In this document: positions 13,960-14,230 of the stretch, one piece after another
Layout: each line of letters begins with the position of its first letter
Numbering within the stretch: position 1 is the stretch's first letter
NCBI GenBank assembly: GCA_003136795.1
Contig: PLDP01000059.1
Location: forward strand, 1-14,230
From: Actinomycetota bacterium
GTDB lineage: Bacteria > Actinomycetota > Thermoleophilia > Gaiellales > Gaiellaceae
Reading direction: 5' to 3'
DNA length: 14,230 nucleotides
Notes under the pieces: model-generated
Databases searched by the model: none
Told to the model about the DNA's origin: nothing
The model's input: the letters and a program-made list of their open reading frames with translations, nothing else
Program-made: the position numbers and the translations under genes

Positions 13960-13982
13960 GACCCGAAAAACACTCGTACAGT
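13954..13982 (+). promoter_or_regulatory. Near-consensus sigma-70 promoter of the rightward RNA
   Basis: A perfect -35 TTGACA (13954-13959) is separated by exactly 17 bases from -10 TACAGT (13977-13982), predicting transcription start at about 13989. It is the strongest promoter visible in the window and the only one with a consensus -35. A putative regulator half-site overlaps its -35. Confidence 0.8.
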
Positions 13983-13988
13983 GAGCCC

Positions 13989-14148
13989 ACCTTGCACCAC
14001 GGCCGGACGCCAGGCCGAGTGTAGGGGGAGCGCCAGAGGCGACAACACCGAAGGTACGGCTGGGCCGCAGAGCCATTGCCTTTCGGAGACGCCCAACCGG
14101 CGCCCCGCCTGACCAGGGAGAGCCCCGGGTGCCGCAGCCGGGGCTTTT
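13989..14148 (+). ncRNA. Structured leader or small RNA of unknown class
   Basis: Between the strong promoter and an intrinsic terminator lies an approximately 160-base segment with no supported protein and several hairpins. These are CGGCC/GGCCG (14000-14004 with 14013-14017), CGCC-AGA-GGCG (14031-14041), and a long stem at 14048-14086. In the long stem CCGAAGGTA pairs with TGCC-T-TTCGG, and inside it GGCT pairs with AGCC around the loop GGGCCGCAG. The terminator hairpin follows, itself flanked by CCTGAC (14107-14112) complementary to GTCAGG (14153-14158). The layout fits a riboswitch or attenuator whose gene lies beyond the right edge, or a free-standing small RNA. I compared it by eye with c-di-GMP, glycine, lysine, cobalamin, SAM, c-di-AMP, T-box, SRP, tmRNA and RNase P signatures and found no convincing match. 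Confidence 0.6.
14121..14148 (+). terminator. Intrinsic (Rho-independent) terminator
   Basis: AGCCCCGG (14121-14128) pairs exactly with CCGGGGCT (14138-14145) around a nine-base loop, and the stem runs into TTTT. This is the only GC-stem plus T-run terminator in the window. It ends the RNA that starts at about 13989, either constitutively or conditionally. Confidence 0.75.
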
Positions 14149-14161
14149 CCACGTCAGGGGG

Positions 14162-14190
14162 CTGGTTAGGAGGAATTGGCGCAACACCAG
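14162..14190 (+). other. Hairpin presenting an AGGAGG Shine-Dalgarno-like sequence
   Basis: CTGGT (14162-14166) can pair with ACCAG (14186-14190), leaving AGGAGG (14168-14173) in the loop 14 bases after the terminator. The nearest starts are TTG 14176 (only two bases away), TTG 14192 and GTG 14206, none well spaced, so no coding start is called before the right edge. Apart from this I see nothing assignable in 14149-14230. Confidence 0.35.
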
Positions 14191-14230
14191 GTTGAGCCCC
14201 CGGGCCGTGCTGGGCGTCCCGATGCTGCGT

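Noticed and set aside
13981..14112. 43-codon plus-strand frame starting at GTG 13981
   Set aside because: The GTG overlaps the -10 hexamer TACAGT, so it lies upstream of the predicted transcript. There is no Shine-Dalgarno sequence, and the peptide has no features.
13989..14148. Assignment of the leader RNA to a c-di-GMP-I, glycine or lysine riboswitch
   Set aside because: Short pieces look similar (GCAGAGCC, CCGAAGG, AGAGGCG), but the required order of conserved blocks and helices is not present, so I leave the class open.
13937..14152. 71-codon minus-strand frame over the structured RNA region
   Set aside because: It is antisense to a strong promoter, hairpins and a terminator, has no convincing ribosome binding site, and its product matches nothing.
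14176..14230. Possible start of a downstream gene at TTG 14176
   Set aside because: The AGGAGG is only two bases from the TTG, too close for initiation, and the short translation before the window edge cannot be recognised.

Overview
The window is a very GC-rich chromosomal stretch, with codon third positions almost all G or C and long antisense shadow ORFs over most genes. GTG starts, leaderless-looking promoters (TANNNT hexamers six to nine bases before the start codon), a DipZ-type fused CcdA/thioredoxin protein and an actinobacterial-style PAC2 protein point to Actinomycetota. A soil Thermoleophilia (Gaiellales/Solirubrobacterales) type is my best guess; this is inference from style, not from a marker gene. 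No IS element, tRNA, rRNA or CRISPR array is visible.

Layout. Bases 1-1623 (minus): a two-gene bacterial PH-domain membrane unit (YdbS-like, then YdbT-like running off the left edge). Bases 1754-4378 (plus): a large SF2 helicase with an unusual acidic insertion and a basic tail, followed by a strong palindrome. Bases 4476-6104 (plus): DipZ-like CcdA-thioredoxin fusion. Bases 6111-7870 (minus): CtaA/COX15 haem A synthase and a PAC2-family protein with overlapping GTG/TGA. Bases 7938-9826 (plus): a DHA2-type MFS efflux pump and a MerR-family regulator in an ATGA-coupled operon, with a MerR-style ACGT-NN-ACGT palindrome just before the pump start codon. Bases 9823-10824 (minus): selenophosphate synthetase SelD, sharing CTAG with the MerR stop. 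Bases 10941-12277 (plus): a short-chain dehydrogenase and an Sco1/SenC copper-chaperone lipoprotein. DipZ, CtaA and Sco all serve extracytoplasmic redox, haem or cytochrome oxidase assembly, which fits an aerobic respirer.

The most interesting part is the right end. A 457-codon XRE-HTH/TPR regulator (12480-13853, minus) is followed after 17 bases by a previously unlisted 40-codon ORF (12340-12462, minus). That ORF has the best Shine-Dalgarno sequence in the window and encodes a basic, then hydrophobic, then short polar/aromatic peptide. This is the gene architecture of RRNPP peptide-pheromone systems (PlcR/PapR, NprR/NprX), known from Firmicutes. Upstream of the regulator, three CTTGAC half-sites (two forming a perfect 9-bp inverted repeat) lead into a near-consensus sigma-70 promoter (TTGACA, 17 bp, TACAGT). 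This promoter drives an approximately 160-nt structured RNA that ends in an intrinsic terminator, and whose class I cannot name. Regulator, small peptide, operator cluster and divergent RNA together are the best candidate here for an undescribed system.
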